Notes under the pieces: model-generated
Seen by the model: only the letters and a program-made list of their open reading frames with translations
The model's database searches: none
What the model was told of the DNA's origin: nothing
Shown: positions 1-11,456 of the stretch, in pieces
Numbering within the stretch: the stretch's first letter is position 1
Layout: each line of letters opens with the position of its first letter
Translations under genes and position numbers: made by a program
Assembly: GCA_019055375.1 (NCBI GenBank)
Contig: JAHQIW010005156.1
Span: 1 to 64,000 of the forward strand
Direction: 5' to 3'
DNA length: 64,000 bases
Origin: Parelaphostrongylus tenuis
Lineage: Eukaryota; Nematoda; Chromadorea; Rhabditida; Metastrongylidae

Positions 1-35
1 GCAGGGCACCTCCAACCACTCCGCCACATGCGCTC
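1..35 (-). repeat. tRNA-derived SINE (family A), head fragment
   Basis: The reverse complement reads as a tRNA-like A-box head (GTGGCGGAGTGGTTGGAGGTG), nearly the same as the heads at 5581-5870 and 23695-23964. It is cut by the window edge and abuts a TA microsatellite. Confidence 0.6.
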
Positions 36-36
36 T

Positions 37-68
<32 letters not shown>

Positions 69-112
69 TATATGTATATATATACATATATATATATGTA
101 TATATATATATC
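36..112. repeat. TA/TATG microsatellite
   Basis: An alternating TA tract is interrupted by ACATATATATG-type units. It sits next to a SINE head, the same pairing of SINE end and TA tract seen at 60127-60398. Confidence 0.95.
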
Positions 113-127
113 AATAGCTGTGAGCTT

Positions 128-310
128 AACTCTTTCACTTCCGAGGACCCGATTCCAACAAAGACACACAACATTACACCACCCAATCGTCTAGATTGTT
201 AACTTTAGATTGTTCTTGATAGTATCGTCGGAGCTTCCACATCGTCGCGCACGCGCGGCTCGACGGCAAGCAGTCCGCATGACCAGTTTTTCGTGCTGCC
301 GTTCATTTGA
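128..310 (+). repeat. dispersed repeat D, copy 1
   Basis: A segment running from the CTTCCGAGGACC block through the CGTCGGAGCTTCCACATCGT block to GAAAGAAGGT matches 53235-53425 in order and spacing. I see no coding potential. The rest of the stretch to about 1.45 kb shows only another tRNA-like fragment at 465-550 and no supported gene. Confidence 0.6.
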
Positions 311-464
311 AAGAAGGTAGCTAATTCAATCCCTATTACGACGCTTGATTTTTAGCCGATATGTGCTTACCATGCCAAATCCGTTGACCAGTTGGTTGAC
401 AGCAACGATGTCTTGTATCGAAGAGACAGTGACAGCAGAGCAACTAACTCGGTGGTGTGGTAGT

Positions 465-550
465 AGGATACGCTCTTGGTATGAGTGAGACGCAGGTTAA
501 ACTCCCGCCTGGGGTCCAGCTTTGCATATCACTTAGCATTCTTGGATATA
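465..550 (+). repeat. tRNA-like repeat (family C), degraded
   Basis: GTGGTGTGGTAGTAGGATACG resembles a tRNA A-box arm and GTTAAACTCCCGCCTGGGG a B-box arm. The tail TTAGCATTCTTGGATATAAG is shared with the copy at 43022-43120. Confidence 0.4.
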
Positions 551-1539
551 AGAGAAGCATACTTGCGAAACAAACCGTTGTGGATCGTAGATATCACCTC
601 TGGATAGGAATTTAGGTCCACGACGCCTGTGATGTGATAGCCTCGAATGACTAAGACGATTCAGCAGCTGCCTGTAGTTTTCTCGAACATTTCGTAACAA
701 ATATATTTATTTTAAAGTTACAATATGAGTCTTTGTTAGTAAAATTGTACCTTGGTGGAGCACGGGTGACGATATCATCGAAAGGATTGTCACTATCTGC
801 GGTTCTAGAAATTTCTGATTAATTGAGAGTATAGGACACAGCAACATAGCTTTACAATAAGTAGAGTTTTACTACGGCAGAGCGCCACTTCAGAAAACTG
901 CATATGAATCAGAGAAAAATGTAGCCCTTAAGAAGTGAGACAAATGTTATGTGCTCTGGATCTCTTTATAAGTCGAACACGAAGTTGCTGTAAGTTTATT
1001 CGAAAAAGTCTATTTATAGCGTCCATTTTAGGAATTTAACTCTCCTCTTTCTCCCTGTACGCATATTGGCTGTTGTTCTGAACATGTTTCACATGCACCC
1101 ATTCTTTATGTAAGGGACGAGAGGTGAGGTAATGGACCACTAAACTTTTCTCGTGGTTTTTGCTTCCCTTTGGTATTGCAGCCCTTCTCGGATAGTTGAA
1201 TTTTCGCGTTCTGAAATGGATGGCAGCCTTCTTCAGTACTTCATGGAAATTTTTACGTACTCTAACTGTTCGTTCAACATTCCAAAATATCTCCTTATGC
1301 GTGGAACAGATGACTACACTATATATCTATATCAGAATGAAAATATTGCTGTTCATCATTTCTCCTTACATCCCTTGCATATAAAGAAGGAGTTTCTGAA
1401 AGAGTCTTTTCCTACCAGTTTTGATTAGTGTTTGTATGAGCTTATCTCATTTCTATATAATTATCTCTTATATATATATTTAATGAGCTGAACTGAAAAT
1501 TCAACAACACTTTGTGGTCCGTACCTCTTCTTAACCATC

Positions 1540-3238
1540 GAGTTCGCGACATTCGCCAAGCGATCCCTTGCACTAACGGAAAACATAGATATCTTTTGTA
1601 TTGTAAGTGGTGCGTAACGTGTATAAAGTAAATTCACCTTCAGAAGAAGACTGGACATCGTCAGCAGATAAGCTCAGAAATGGAGAATGACGCATTTCAC
1701 GTGGTAAATCTGTCGCTGTCTTCCTTTTTAGCTTTGGAGCGATTCTCTCTGGAATTAAGTAATATCTCTTAGCTTATTTTTTGTGGAAGATGAGAGTTTG
1801 CTGACATGAAACAGCTTTTCTGGGAAAAAATGTCGGCTCAAACACTGAACACCATAACGACCACTGACAATCTCTGAACACCGGAAATTGCCTATCATAA
1901 GCTTTCAAGACAAAGAAAATTGAGATTAGCCATTCAAAAAGGAAACGCTCATGTGGAAAACATCTTTCGGCCTCACAAATGATGAACACAAGCCTCATAG
2001 CTGATGAGATATTAGAATGAATTAATTCTACATGAACATTATTTTGCACTTTAACAACTCTTCCATGCTTCAGCAATAATTTCTCAAAAAATTTCAAGAC
2101 TTCGAAATATTTCGAGTAAATTATGTTTTGATGTTGTTGAAATTTAAAAAATTATTTGACTTATAACAATAGAAAAAAGATTGCAGAGTATGTATAGTTT
2201 TGCCGTCACATTGCGCTGCCAATTACATGTAACCTAGTTTGACCAGTCGGTTTCTTGATTGTGTTCTTCTCACTGAACTCACCGGTATCTAGCGGGAGTC
2301 TGTCAAGAGATGCATCATCTTCCTCTCGATCGCGAGGTAATTTTGATGGTCGAGGCACAACTTTTCGTGATGTGCGTAGTTGGTCAATCTCCTGAAATGT
2401 TTTATCTTCTTCCAAATACTTTAGTGGGACAAGAAAATGCGGAAATGTTTGTTTACTCGACCAGCCATCACAATCTACCCTTAAATACAAGCACTTCTTG
2501 TACTCGACTCGTTTCCGCGCATTCATGAATAATAAAGGTCTTCGGCTGACATTTGAAGATTTCGCCGTTTTTACGGATGTCGTAAAACGCTGGTAGCGAC
2601 GACTCATCTTGCAATCTCGGAGATGGCCGAGCTAAGGCGTTCTTGAGCGTTTAGTTTATTGATTGCAAAAGAAAGATAGGGGAGTGGATCGAACAATCAA
2701 TGCGCTACTTTGATCTGAGAATATGGAGTATACGCGTAATAATATCAAGTTACGTTGATTCTCAGCTCTTACGAACCCCTTTATTTGACCTTCAATAGGA
2801 CCCGTCAGGATTATTGCTGACATTGCGCATTGATTTCGGTGATTTTTTTTTGCTGCTCAGAGCATTACAATACTCGTGTATATTCGGCAGATTATCAAGC
2901 ACACATTGCACTGGAAGACGAGAAAAGCAGTTCCTTTTTCTAGACGATTTAACATCACAAAACGCGCGGATCGATCTCGTCTTAATTTCGATCGCACCTC
3001 TATCACTCGATGCGTTTCCATTCTTCCACATTCCACAAAATTCTCCTAAATTCTGAGTGCTTTCGGTTGTTAACAGGCGATTTAGATCTTTTGGAAGTTG
3101 TTGAATGCTGGTCAAGTCGACTTTTACTAAATTATTGGCGTAGTCGTGCGAAAACGCTCCTAGAGCTTCATCACAAACGAGTGCTGTGTACATTACAAAA
3201 GTTTCGGATAAATCCATTGGTCAAGCTTACTGTAGTTT
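1540..3238 (-). CDS. Unrecognised multi-exon gene (model uncertain)
   Basis: Four open stretches lie on the same strand in 1.7 kb. The first starts with ATG at 3217, 12 nt downstream of an acceptor-like AACTACAG (3230-3237). Stops lie in frame just before this ATG, which fits a trans-spliced 5' end. That ORF runs to 2792 (141 codons). A second open stretch begins at ATG 2607 and is open to a good donor, ACTAG|GTTACATG, at 2234. A third (2097-1774, 107 codons) is rich in aromatic and hydrophobic residues. A fourth short stretch, about 1600-1540, ends in AAGAG|GTACGG. I recognise no domain. Co-linearity and plausible splice sites are the only support; joining phases were not resolved, and these could be two genes or a decayed one. 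Confidence 0.35.
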
Positions 3239-3299
3239 GAGTTAAGACATTAAAAATCAACGCATAGAGATGCCCTTGTAGACTTAGAACAATGAACCT

Positions 3300-4700
3300 C
3301 ATAAGGACCTGCACAGATGTACTTCGTTGTCAGATTTGCAAAATTTAGCTCTATAATGTTCACACATAATTTAGATGTCTGAATGAGAAGCAAAATGGAA
3401 AAAGTGTAAGACAGACATCGCCATATTTTCCCAATAGTCCGCTCTGCTACGCACGGCTTTTTTCTTTCACTTTATGTATTCAACCAATACCTTGTTTATC
3501 ACAGTTTTACCATAGAACATGCAAAGACGTCGCTACATTTAACCCTTTCAGGCCATTCATGGTACACGCGCATTTCCGTGGTTTTCCCATCAAGCAACGG
3601 TATTCATTGGTCTCTTAGTAGTCATTCTTTAGTTGAAAAATTACGATTCTGATGGTGTGCTTGATTTTTGAAAACGCTTTTCTAGTGAGCTTATTGAGCT
3701 TAGTGATCTGTAGCAACAAAGGGAACATGTGACCTGCGCTTCTGTTTGCTTGGTTTTTTCACCAAATGAAATTTTTTCACTAAAGTTTGAGTGATTATTC
3801 GATAGCTTGAGAAATGGCAATTCTAAATGTAAACTTAAACAATGAATTAATTCTCAATCGAAGCTGTTCACTGCGCTATAGCAACGACGTGCAGAAACTA
3901 TATTTCGATTTCGGAGTGCTTTGTTATCCTTGATCTTGGCTTTACAGTAGAGTTTTGATAATCATTCGATAGCACAAGAAGTATAGATTCTAAAAACTAG
4001 CTTAATTTTTTGAGCTGATTTTTTAGTGCGGTGTAGCAAAGGAATTAATATCACGTTTCACACTCTGAGTAATAAGCCCGTCGCTTGAACTTCGCGGAGG
4101 GTGTACTGGTACTGGATGGTAAAATCTGTAAGCTGGGAGACAGTTATGATCAAAAAGAATGATATGTCACTGGACGCCTTCTATATATGTTTTTTTTTTT
4201 GAAGTAAACAATTCCTGTGTATCCCAAAAATTCTCACTGTTTGGTATGAAGGCCACATCAATTAGGAAACAACGCATCACCATTTCTTACTTCTTATGTT
4301 TAGACCATATGTAAAAGTGTATTTCACAACACATTTTCTTCAACATACGACTTTTTCTCGAAGCCTGTGTGATGAGACATTTATACGCAGTCGGAATAAT
4401 CCTTGCTCACAATCATCAATTGTAGATTTCTTTGAAGAAATTGCGGTACTTTCCCCCAACCCGCACCCATGTTCAAAAAAAAGCATCGTTCATTTTAAAT
4501 AGTTTTTATGTAATAGTGCGAAAAATTTTATTTCACACTTGAGCATCTTTCGCTGGACAGGGTTTTTCATTCAGACTCTTGATGATAATTCGATAGCACA
4601 AATCTCAACCAATTTCAATGATATGCTTGGTTTTTTGGGAGGACTTTTTGGTGCGTTGTTAAAGTTACAATTTTATCCAAGGTCATTCCATACCATACCC
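3300..4700. repeat. Decayed pieces of the TIR element (family R1)
   Basis: The phrase around 'gtaatcattcgatagcttgaatct' recurs, diverged, at about 3790, 3955 and 4580. It also occurs in the better preserved elements at 16293, 18949, 21137 and 29413. No gene is supported in this stretch. Confidence 0.45.
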
Positions 4701-4721
4701 TTATCTTAGGCAAAATTTCAG

Positions 4722-4900
4722 AAAATTACAAGGATAATGCCTTTCCACCAGTTGCATTTGTGACAGTGCACAAAGCCGCCGATGTGGATTACCCCACTCT
4801 AAAGGATAACTCTGAAAGAGCTCGCGACAGTTTTTCAAATCGTCATCACCGTCTGAACTCTATGATAAACAACAACTCAGATTCAATTCTCATACATTAA
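4722..4900 (+). CDS. Possible terminal exon of an unidentified gene
   Basis: After a good acceptor (GCAAAATTTCAG, ending 4721) the sequence is open for 58 codons in the third phase and ends at TAA 4898-4900. The residues are not repeat-like and include FPPVAFVTVHKAADVDYP. No upstream exon was found, and the neighbouring sequence is repeat debris. It may be a real 3' exon or chance. Confidence 0.22.
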
Positions 4901-5088
4901 AGAATATATAAAAAAGTGGAGATATTACGACGTATAAATAGATCACGATCTATCTAGAAATTCATTTTAAAGATTCGTCTCTACGAACGACACATAGAGG
5001 AGCAGGAAAAAATCGAACAAATTATGTCTAAGAAACATTTAAAAGACAAATTTTTCGGACTGTCATTTGAAATTCAAAGCATTGGTAC

Positions 5089-5286
5089 CTCAAGAGTTAT
5101 TCCACCGTATTCAAGATTTGACTGCGCCAACATATTCAGGTATATAGCGTCAATCGGTCTCAACTTAGCACTATCGAAATACCCATGTGGAAAAAGAAAT
5201 GGTGGATCTACAGCCTCCACTGAATAGAGTACAAGCAGCAGAGATATTATTAACGGGCTAGATTGGGTAAGCAAGCGATAGCACAT
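5089..5286 (-). CDS. Possible first exon with signal peptide
   Basis: From ATG 5286-5284 the frame encodes a short polar start and a hydrophobic core (PLIISLLLVLYSVEA), typical of a secretory signal with a cleavage site after VEA. About 40 further polar and aromatic residues follow, and the exon ends at CTTGAG|GTACCA (5089) in phase 0. This is the expected layout of exon 1 of a secreted or membrane protein. I could not find its next exon towards lower coordinates, and the downstream gene candidate at 3238 does not join in phase. The mature sequence is not recognised. Confidence 0.33.
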
Positions 5287-5559
5287 TGATGTGATTTGAT
5301 TGGAATAGGAAAAACACGTTTCTATCTTATGCGGTTCCCTGGGCGCTGATGTTTCCGTATAAGCGAGAGATAAGAATGAATAAGTGGTGATTGTAGGTAC
5401 AAGTAAATGAAATTCTCAACTTGCTTAGCAGTGATTACGGTGATTCAAAAAGTGTCACCGTTGTAAATGACTTTATCACTCTCCTAGACCGCTTCAGTCT
5501 AAATCATTTGGAACAAGCGTGCAATTGCAACGAGTAAGGTGATTCGAGACCGGCGCCCG

Positions 5560-5896
5560 ATTCTTGCGACAATTAATAGAGGATAAAGCTCTCGGCGTTG
5601 ATCAATCCCTGAGGGATACGCCATGCCTTCGACTTCAATTTTTAACTTCGTTTCAGGTGATTGAATGCATATCTGGCCTTTATAATGACTCGCGGAGGCC
5701 TCCCGCTGAACCGAGTCAGTGCTGCTTATCCTTATGCTTATATAGACTTGTCTGGTACCAATTTACCGACCCCGGAGGGATGGATGGCTTGGTGAGCCAT
5801 GAGGGAGATCGAACCATTGACCTCGTGTGCATCGCAGGGCACCTCTAACCACTGCGCCACATGCCTTCTTTCAGGTTGGATTCTTGCGACAATTAA
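5560..5896 (-). mobile_element. Full-length SINE (family A) with target-site duplication
   Basis: On the minus strand a tRNA-like head at about 5866-5780 carries an A-box (GCGCAGTGGTTAGAGGTGC) and a B-box-like GGTTCGATC. A body follows that ends in the 3' tail CTCTCGGCGTTGATCAATCC (complement), at 5581. The element is flanked by a perfect 17-bp direct repeat, ATTCTTGCGACAATTAA, at 5560-5576 and 5880-5896. Such a long duplication indicates target-primed (LINE-mediated) insertion and a fairly recent event. Confidence 0.88.
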
Positions 5897-7540
5897 GTCT
5901 CTATTTCTAGAAGAAACTCCACATTTTTCTTATGCGTATGTTCCATGTTCTTCCTCACACTATTGATAAGAAATCTTATTTTACGCATCTGGTTTCATAT
6001 TTTACTCACCAGATTCCCATATTTCTAGTATTCGATTTGTTTCCTTACATTCATCCACCACATAAGTCTTCGAACATTTGTATGTTATTTAGACGATTAT
6101 TTCACGAATACTTTATCATTGTGAATATTGTAGATTACTGGTAGATTCAAATATCCTAGCATTCGTGAGGATCTTCACGCTAAGGTGTTTCCACGTAATT
6201 GCTGGAGAGTGCTCAAGAGGGGACGAACCAGTACGTCTTTTCGTGATAGCCTGTATCCAAACCTCTCGATCTACGCTTCTCTGCTCCTACCGTGAAAAGT
6301 CAACATAGCGGAACTATAGACATCCTCCAGTCGACTGCTTTTAGCCCATAATAAAAACATTCAATATGCTCTGTAGAAATGTTTGAAGCCTTTTCGGGAC
6401 CGGTACGCTAGTGGCGTACGTAAGTTTCGGTGGTAGCCCGCTTCATCTTATTCTCCCATCCCTGCTCTAAAGTGCGATTCAGTGTGGGGTGTGCGGCTTT
6501 GATAAAGTGCGCAATAACGCCGAATTGTACGTATCCCACCGGGGCATTGAATTAAAAAGCTTTAAGCATTCTCATAGTCAACATAGTATTGAAAGTTTGA
6601 GAAAAAAACCGTAAATTGTTTGTTAATGATGGTGCTCCACACCGTACATTGCTAAGCATTGATAACTTCTTTGAATTTTTCTATTATTAGTATACATCAG
6701 CTGTTGAAACCTCTACAGAGTACACGCGGATACATATGCACTGTGAAAAAATGTTATGCGACAAACTCCAATCATATTCTAATGGAACTGATAACTAGTT
6801 GAAATCCCTCTTTTACTCACTGATTCGGCAGTTTCACCCACGACTACGGTGTACATATCAGCTTCTGCACTACAACCAATGGCTAGCGCCAGCACAATGT
6901 GTTGGGCTAGCTGTTGGATCAAGCTGTTGAATATTGAGGTTCCCCGTTTGATGAGAGATATGCTAGCCAATGATATTCCTGAATTGTACATTCGGTCCGT
7001 TTCTTTAATCCGGTAGGGATTTTGAAAGAGAATTTTTCGCTGGACAACGACTTTTGATCGAACTTTCAGTAATCATTCAGCTTAAATCTCGGACAATTTA
7101 GAATTCATTTATTTTTCTGAAAAGATCTTATTACAGCGTTGTAGCGCTATAAATTAAACGGCGCTCACACACGTTGAACCTTCGCGTTTTCCCCCGTATT
7201 TTGCGCTGTATGAAACTCTCCATATACTGTTAGTATTCGTTCGATAGCTTGAATCCCGAAGAATCTGAAAATGTGTTTGCTTCTTAGAAAAAAAGAGCTT
7301 CTTTACACCGCTATAGCAAAAATAAAAGTTTTTCGTTTTAGACACGCATACTTCTCGCAGGATGGAGCTCTTTCCATGAATTATGAGTAACCAATCGACA
7401 GCATAAGCTTCAACGATTTTGACGATGTGCTTATTTTTTGGAAAGACTACTTAGCTGCACTATAGCGAGGAAAATGAGATTGAGCTACAAACAGGCCGCG
7501 CACGGCTTGTCGGCTAAGGTGTGTGACTGTCCGTGAATAT

Positions 7541-7870
7541 GCCTTGCAATCATTTTCGAGCCACGCATGTCAGTGGTCTATCAAAGAGGGCTGACTTATA
7601 GAGCCCGATACACGTGTTTCGATCTTGCGATCTCGTCAGTCGGGCAGCTACCCTTTCTCGTCTTTTGCCAATACTGTGTGGGTGCTCTTTCCCCACACTA
7701 ACAGTTAGCGACGCCGAACGTTTTACACTCTATGTCCAGTGAAATTCTCACCGAACACAGAGTGTTGTACACCCGATTAATGTACATGATACAAATAATG
7801 ATTATCAGACGTATTGAAATTTGAGCTGTGGTCTTAAGAAAACACTCGAAACGAAAGTTATGATGTCCGT
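7541..7870 (-). mobile_element. Retrozyme-like hammerhead element, copy 1
   Basis: This family I element is bounded by GAGCCACGCATGTCAGTGGTC on the left and the TTGAAATTTGAGC(T)GTGGTCTTAA block on the right, both also seen at 26405-26740. It contains an intact hammerhead at 7603-7645. Internal sequence shared with other copies includes ACACTCTATGTCCAGTGAAA and the ACACAGAGTGTTGTACAC block. No ORF of note. Confidence 0.65.
7603..7645 (-). ncRNA. Type I hammerhead ribozyme (intact core)
   Basis: Read on the minus strand: stem I GCCCGA pairs with UCGGGC. The core is CUGACGA, where the variable seventh position is C. Stem II is a perfect GAUC/GAUC closed by the tetraloop GCAA, followed by GAAA. 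Stem III is the palindromic ACACGUGU and the predicted cleavage triplet is GUA, between 7609 and 7608. All invariant core residues are present. Family membership is seen directly in the sequence; activity is inferred. Confidence 0.82.
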
Positions 7871-8747
7871 GAATAGATGCACGAAAAATCATTCGCCCCG
7901 TAGGCGCAAGTAACATGTGGAGTGCGATTGCTGTTATTCAATTCAAGATTTTTCTCCGCTCCGAAGATAAATTTGGATTGAACGTATGACTCTGATACTT
8001 GGAGATTTCTTCTACACGTTCATATGCGTCTTGTGCTTTATCGTATGCTACTTGGGCTTAATCGCGAGTCTATCTGGTGAAATAGAATGAAGATAAACCT
8101 AATCCTCAAAACGATGAAACAAAGTCTCTCCTGCATTTCCAGTACAAAAATCTATATATCTGCGAAGCGGAGAAAAAGTTCTTAATTAATCAACGAAAAT
8201 ATGCACGATAACGCGCGACGAGTGTGTAATAGAGCTTTAAATTCCCGCTACAATGCTGCAATAAAGTTCTTCCAAGAATTAAGTATGTTTCTAAACTCTG
8301 CAACAAGTACACTGTCTAATGGCTAATAATAGGTTAGGGAAAACCTTTGTCCAGTTTATAAGCACAATAATACAAAAAGCGTGCGGCGCATGAGGGACGT
8401 ACGAAGGCTCTTCTAAAAAAACAAGTATTCTTCTAAACTCTCCAAACTTACGCTATTCAGCGGTTATCAAGAGTTTGAGAAAAAGGCCAGCGAGATATAA
8501 GCGGTCAATAATATGAGCGCGCGACGCGCGTGAAATAATTTTACTTTGAATGCTACAGCACTTTATAAAGGCTCTTTCAAAGAAAGTTTCTTTGAGTTCT
8601 CAAGAGTTAAGCTTTCGACTGATCAGTAATAGTCTTATGAAAAGCTTTTGCTGAGCGGAGAATCTCCTTTATAATCCCTGCCAGATAACAGAAAAGAACC
8701 GCATATTCTTTAGCGCACTTTATATTGTATAGGTTTGCACTCTAGAG

Positions 8748-9236
8748 TTGTTTATAAAGACTGCGCATCTCGTTTTTGAAGTCTATTCTGTTCAGTACTC
8801 GAGAAACATTGATAAATTTGATGCAAGAAGGGTTTTTTATGAAACATTAACAGTTGTATGCAAGAAGGGTGATTTTGTTGTAGACTATTGTAAAGCTTCC
8901 AATCGTGGAAGTTGTGAGAAGCATGACCAAGCAAGTGTTCTGATGAAAAAATTTGTCTTTTATGCAGAAGTGAATTGGGAAATCCCACTCGATCGTTTGC
9001 TGGCAAACATTGAAGATCAGGAAGTAGGTGACGAAACCGATCCCAGCATGGGAAACAATGCAGTTATACTGAATGCTTACTCTCGGGACAGTGAGACAAT
9101 TAAGAGCACTATAATTCGACGTGGCAGAGATGATCGGCGAATGGGTAGAAAAGTGCTGTCACTCAAAATCGAGCTGTTTGATAAGAACGGGGCAGGTGTA
9201 AAAGGTAACGACCGATTTCAAAGAATTTACTCATGA
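8748..9236 (+). CDS. Unrecognised 162-codon ORF
   Basis: An open frame of 162 codons runs to TGA at 9234-9236. It is far longer than chance expectation in this AT-rich DNA, with balanced charged and hydrophobic composition and an acidic middle (DQEVGDETDPS). The first codon is not reliable, because an acceptor-like CTCTAGAG lies just upstream (8739-8746) and the frame may begin as an exon. No domain is recognised, and no clear partner exon or polyadenylation signal was found. It may be a lineage-specific gene, one exon of a larger gene, or a processed copy. Confidence 0.35.
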   Translation: MFIKTAHLVFEVYSVQYSRNIDKFDARRVFYETLTVVCKKGDFVVDYCKASNRGSCEKHDQASVLMKKFVFYAEVNWEIPLDRLLANIEDQEVGDETDPSMGNNAVILNAYSRDSETIKSTIIRRGRDDRRMGRKVLSLKIELFDKNGAGVKGNDRFQRIYS

Positions 9237-10039
9237 CCGATTCTGGCATTGACTGTAGAACAGACACCTACCTATGTCGAGCAGAAGTGCTGAGAGAGAG
9301 AAAAGACTATAGTCAAAAAGATGAAAAGGAATTCTTTATATGACAGAAGTACAATTTCTTATTTCTACAAAAATTTCTTATTTCTTTCTACAATTATTTC
9401 TACAAACGTAGATTGTTTATCATTGCTGATTGCACTGAAAAAATTGACTTTGATTCAGTCAAATCAATTCGCTAAGCGCTTCGACTTCTTTGTCTTCTTC
9501 AGAGCCGATTGTTCACAGTTGTTTGTCCTCGCTGTGAATCGTTGTCTTCTTTCCGTTTAAATAATATCTTTGGTGGAACATCGCTCACACAGAGAAACTC
9601 ACTTGAGGATGTCGTTGTATACAGAATGGTTCGTGTGCTAATTAATTGTTATTATCTAATTAATGAACATCTAGCATACAAAGCACCCAACATATAAGGA
9701 CGTCGCCGAGTGAGATTAACTATTCAAGCGATGATCCACCTATCAGTAAGCATTCTCCAGTTTGAAGGAAGATAGTTATGTTGTGAAGTCGCGTGTAATA
9801 GTACTAAAGACGCAGAACCTATAAGTAATTAGGTTAATTTCGCTTGGTCAGCAATAAATGGCTGATTAAGAGTTTGACATCTCAATCAAGAAGACGGCTA
9901 GCAAAATATAACAATTACCGCCCTTCAGAAAGAGAGCGCAGTACGAAAATGACAGAAAAGAGAAGACTAACCATCAAAGATAATTATACCAAGTCAAGTA
10001 TCTAACAGACTTTCTGTAAACAATAACTTTCTTAGCACT

Positions 10040-10045
10040 TTTATT
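10040..10045 (-). terminator. Candidate polyadenylation signal for NUP107
   Basis: AATAAA on the minus strand lies 88 nt past the NUP107 stop codon at 10133. The spacing is normal for a nematode 3' UTR. Confidence 0.5.
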
Positions 10046-10132
10046 CTCTCTTGTTCGCTCAAATTTGAAAAACTTATCATCACTGTCCTCAACGAAGTAA
10101 TAGTGAACAATATTAAAGAAAATAACAAAGCT

Positions 10133-11456
10133 TTATCCTAATAAATGTCCTGCTAAAGTGTGAACATCTAGGAGGAATTGGCTGAGATCGTCTCCAGTAA
10201 GATCCTGGAAATAAACGTTGAAATCAGAGTACTATTGGGACCATGGCGAATTGTAAAATAGAACCATGATGAGGCGATAATTTTTAAAATTCTACCTAAT
10301 TATTTACATACCTCATAGATTTTTAGATCATCATCGGCCAACACAGGAAGTAGTTTCAGTGCAACATCTACATCCTCGTACATCTCCAAACAGCGTAAAA
10401 ACATGTACAAAATCTTCGCGTAAAATCGTCCTCTCAACGTTTTCAATTGCTCTGTTCGTCCCCAATCCTAGAAACACTCAGAAGTTCAAAGAACCACTTC
10501 TTATAACTAACTTTTCATATGACCTGACGATAAATAAACAATATCCTGTTGTATCAATAAAGAGAGAGTAGCGCCATGGCAGTGATGCAGATTATCATGA
10601 GCACGGTTCTGGTTCAACCTTATTCTGGGCTTACCGATCTCCTCTTTCCTGAGGGGTCGAGAAATTGGAACCAAATCTGTCTTAGAAAAGATTGTTCTAA
10701 CTAATCCAAGTAAAACAATTTAATCGGCTCTCTTCAAACTATAGTAAGAGTCAACTCAGCGACATTTATCAAAAGAAATCCTATCGTAGCAGCTGAACCC
10801 ACACGTGAAACCTCAAAAACCTCCGTGGATTAAGGATACAAATCGAATCAAAGAAGTGCTGAATTGTGCGCAGAATATGTGGAAGAGGAGTCGTGTGAGA
10901 ACAAGATATAAAGAAAAATAGAATGGGAAACAATTGATAAGCAAACAAGAAGATGTTGCAAACATTTCTGGTTGTGATAAAAAAACAGAAAGTTGGTTGC
11001 AACATTGGCTTTCATATTAAGCTCATATTACCTTAAAATATACTGCTAATTCCACCTCAACTAGGTAAAATTACTCAATAAATGCCTACTCCTTCCAGCT
11101 GAACAATTTTTTAGGAACGAGTTGGAGCACTAACCTTATACGTATCTGACCTCCAACCGGGATGTTGTAGGAACGCCATGATTGCATCAAATGTTCTCTA
11201 AGAAGCAGAACTTTTGGGAGATTTAGGACTGAATCGAAACAAGTGAACAACTCACTTCCTTGCATGCGTCTAATGTAATCTTAGAGTGTTTCGTAACGTG
11301 TGTGGCTCCGCTCTACCCGCGCCGTACGTCGCGAAAGATCCACAAGATCTCCTTGTCTTGGGCGTTGATCACCTTCATTCTCTTCTAATCTTTTTGTCGC
11401 GCTGCGTCATATGATTTCGCACATTCGACAGCAAATATCGTGCAGTTGGCTGCTGC
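10133..11456 (-). CDS. npp-5: NUP107 exons 14-18 (C-terminus)
   Basis: Five exons on the far side of a 3.7-kb intron. Exon 14 (11456-11317) gives CTIFAVECAKSYDAARQK, which matches the family's conserved amphipathic helix. Its frame then needs one extra A in the A5 run at 11391-11395. Exon 15 (ITLDACKE) is only 24 nt, behind a 37-nt intron. Exon 16 (RTFDAIMAFLQHPGWRSDTY), exon 17 (156 nt) and exon 18 (ends HTLAGHLLG, stop TAA 10135-10133) all join in phase 0. The order matches the last 100 residues of vertebrate Nup107. RTE, hammerhead and tRNA-like elements separate these exons from exon 13. Confidence 0.8.

Noticed and set aside
36..112. CRISPR array or other spaced repeat
   Set aside because: Simple microsatellite without unique spacers; the DNA is eukaryotic.
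5564..5848. Long open frame across the SINE (also 23586-23899 and 30612-30984)
   Set aside because: It follows the SINE body in several copies and in both orientations, so it is a shadow of the repeat and not a gene.
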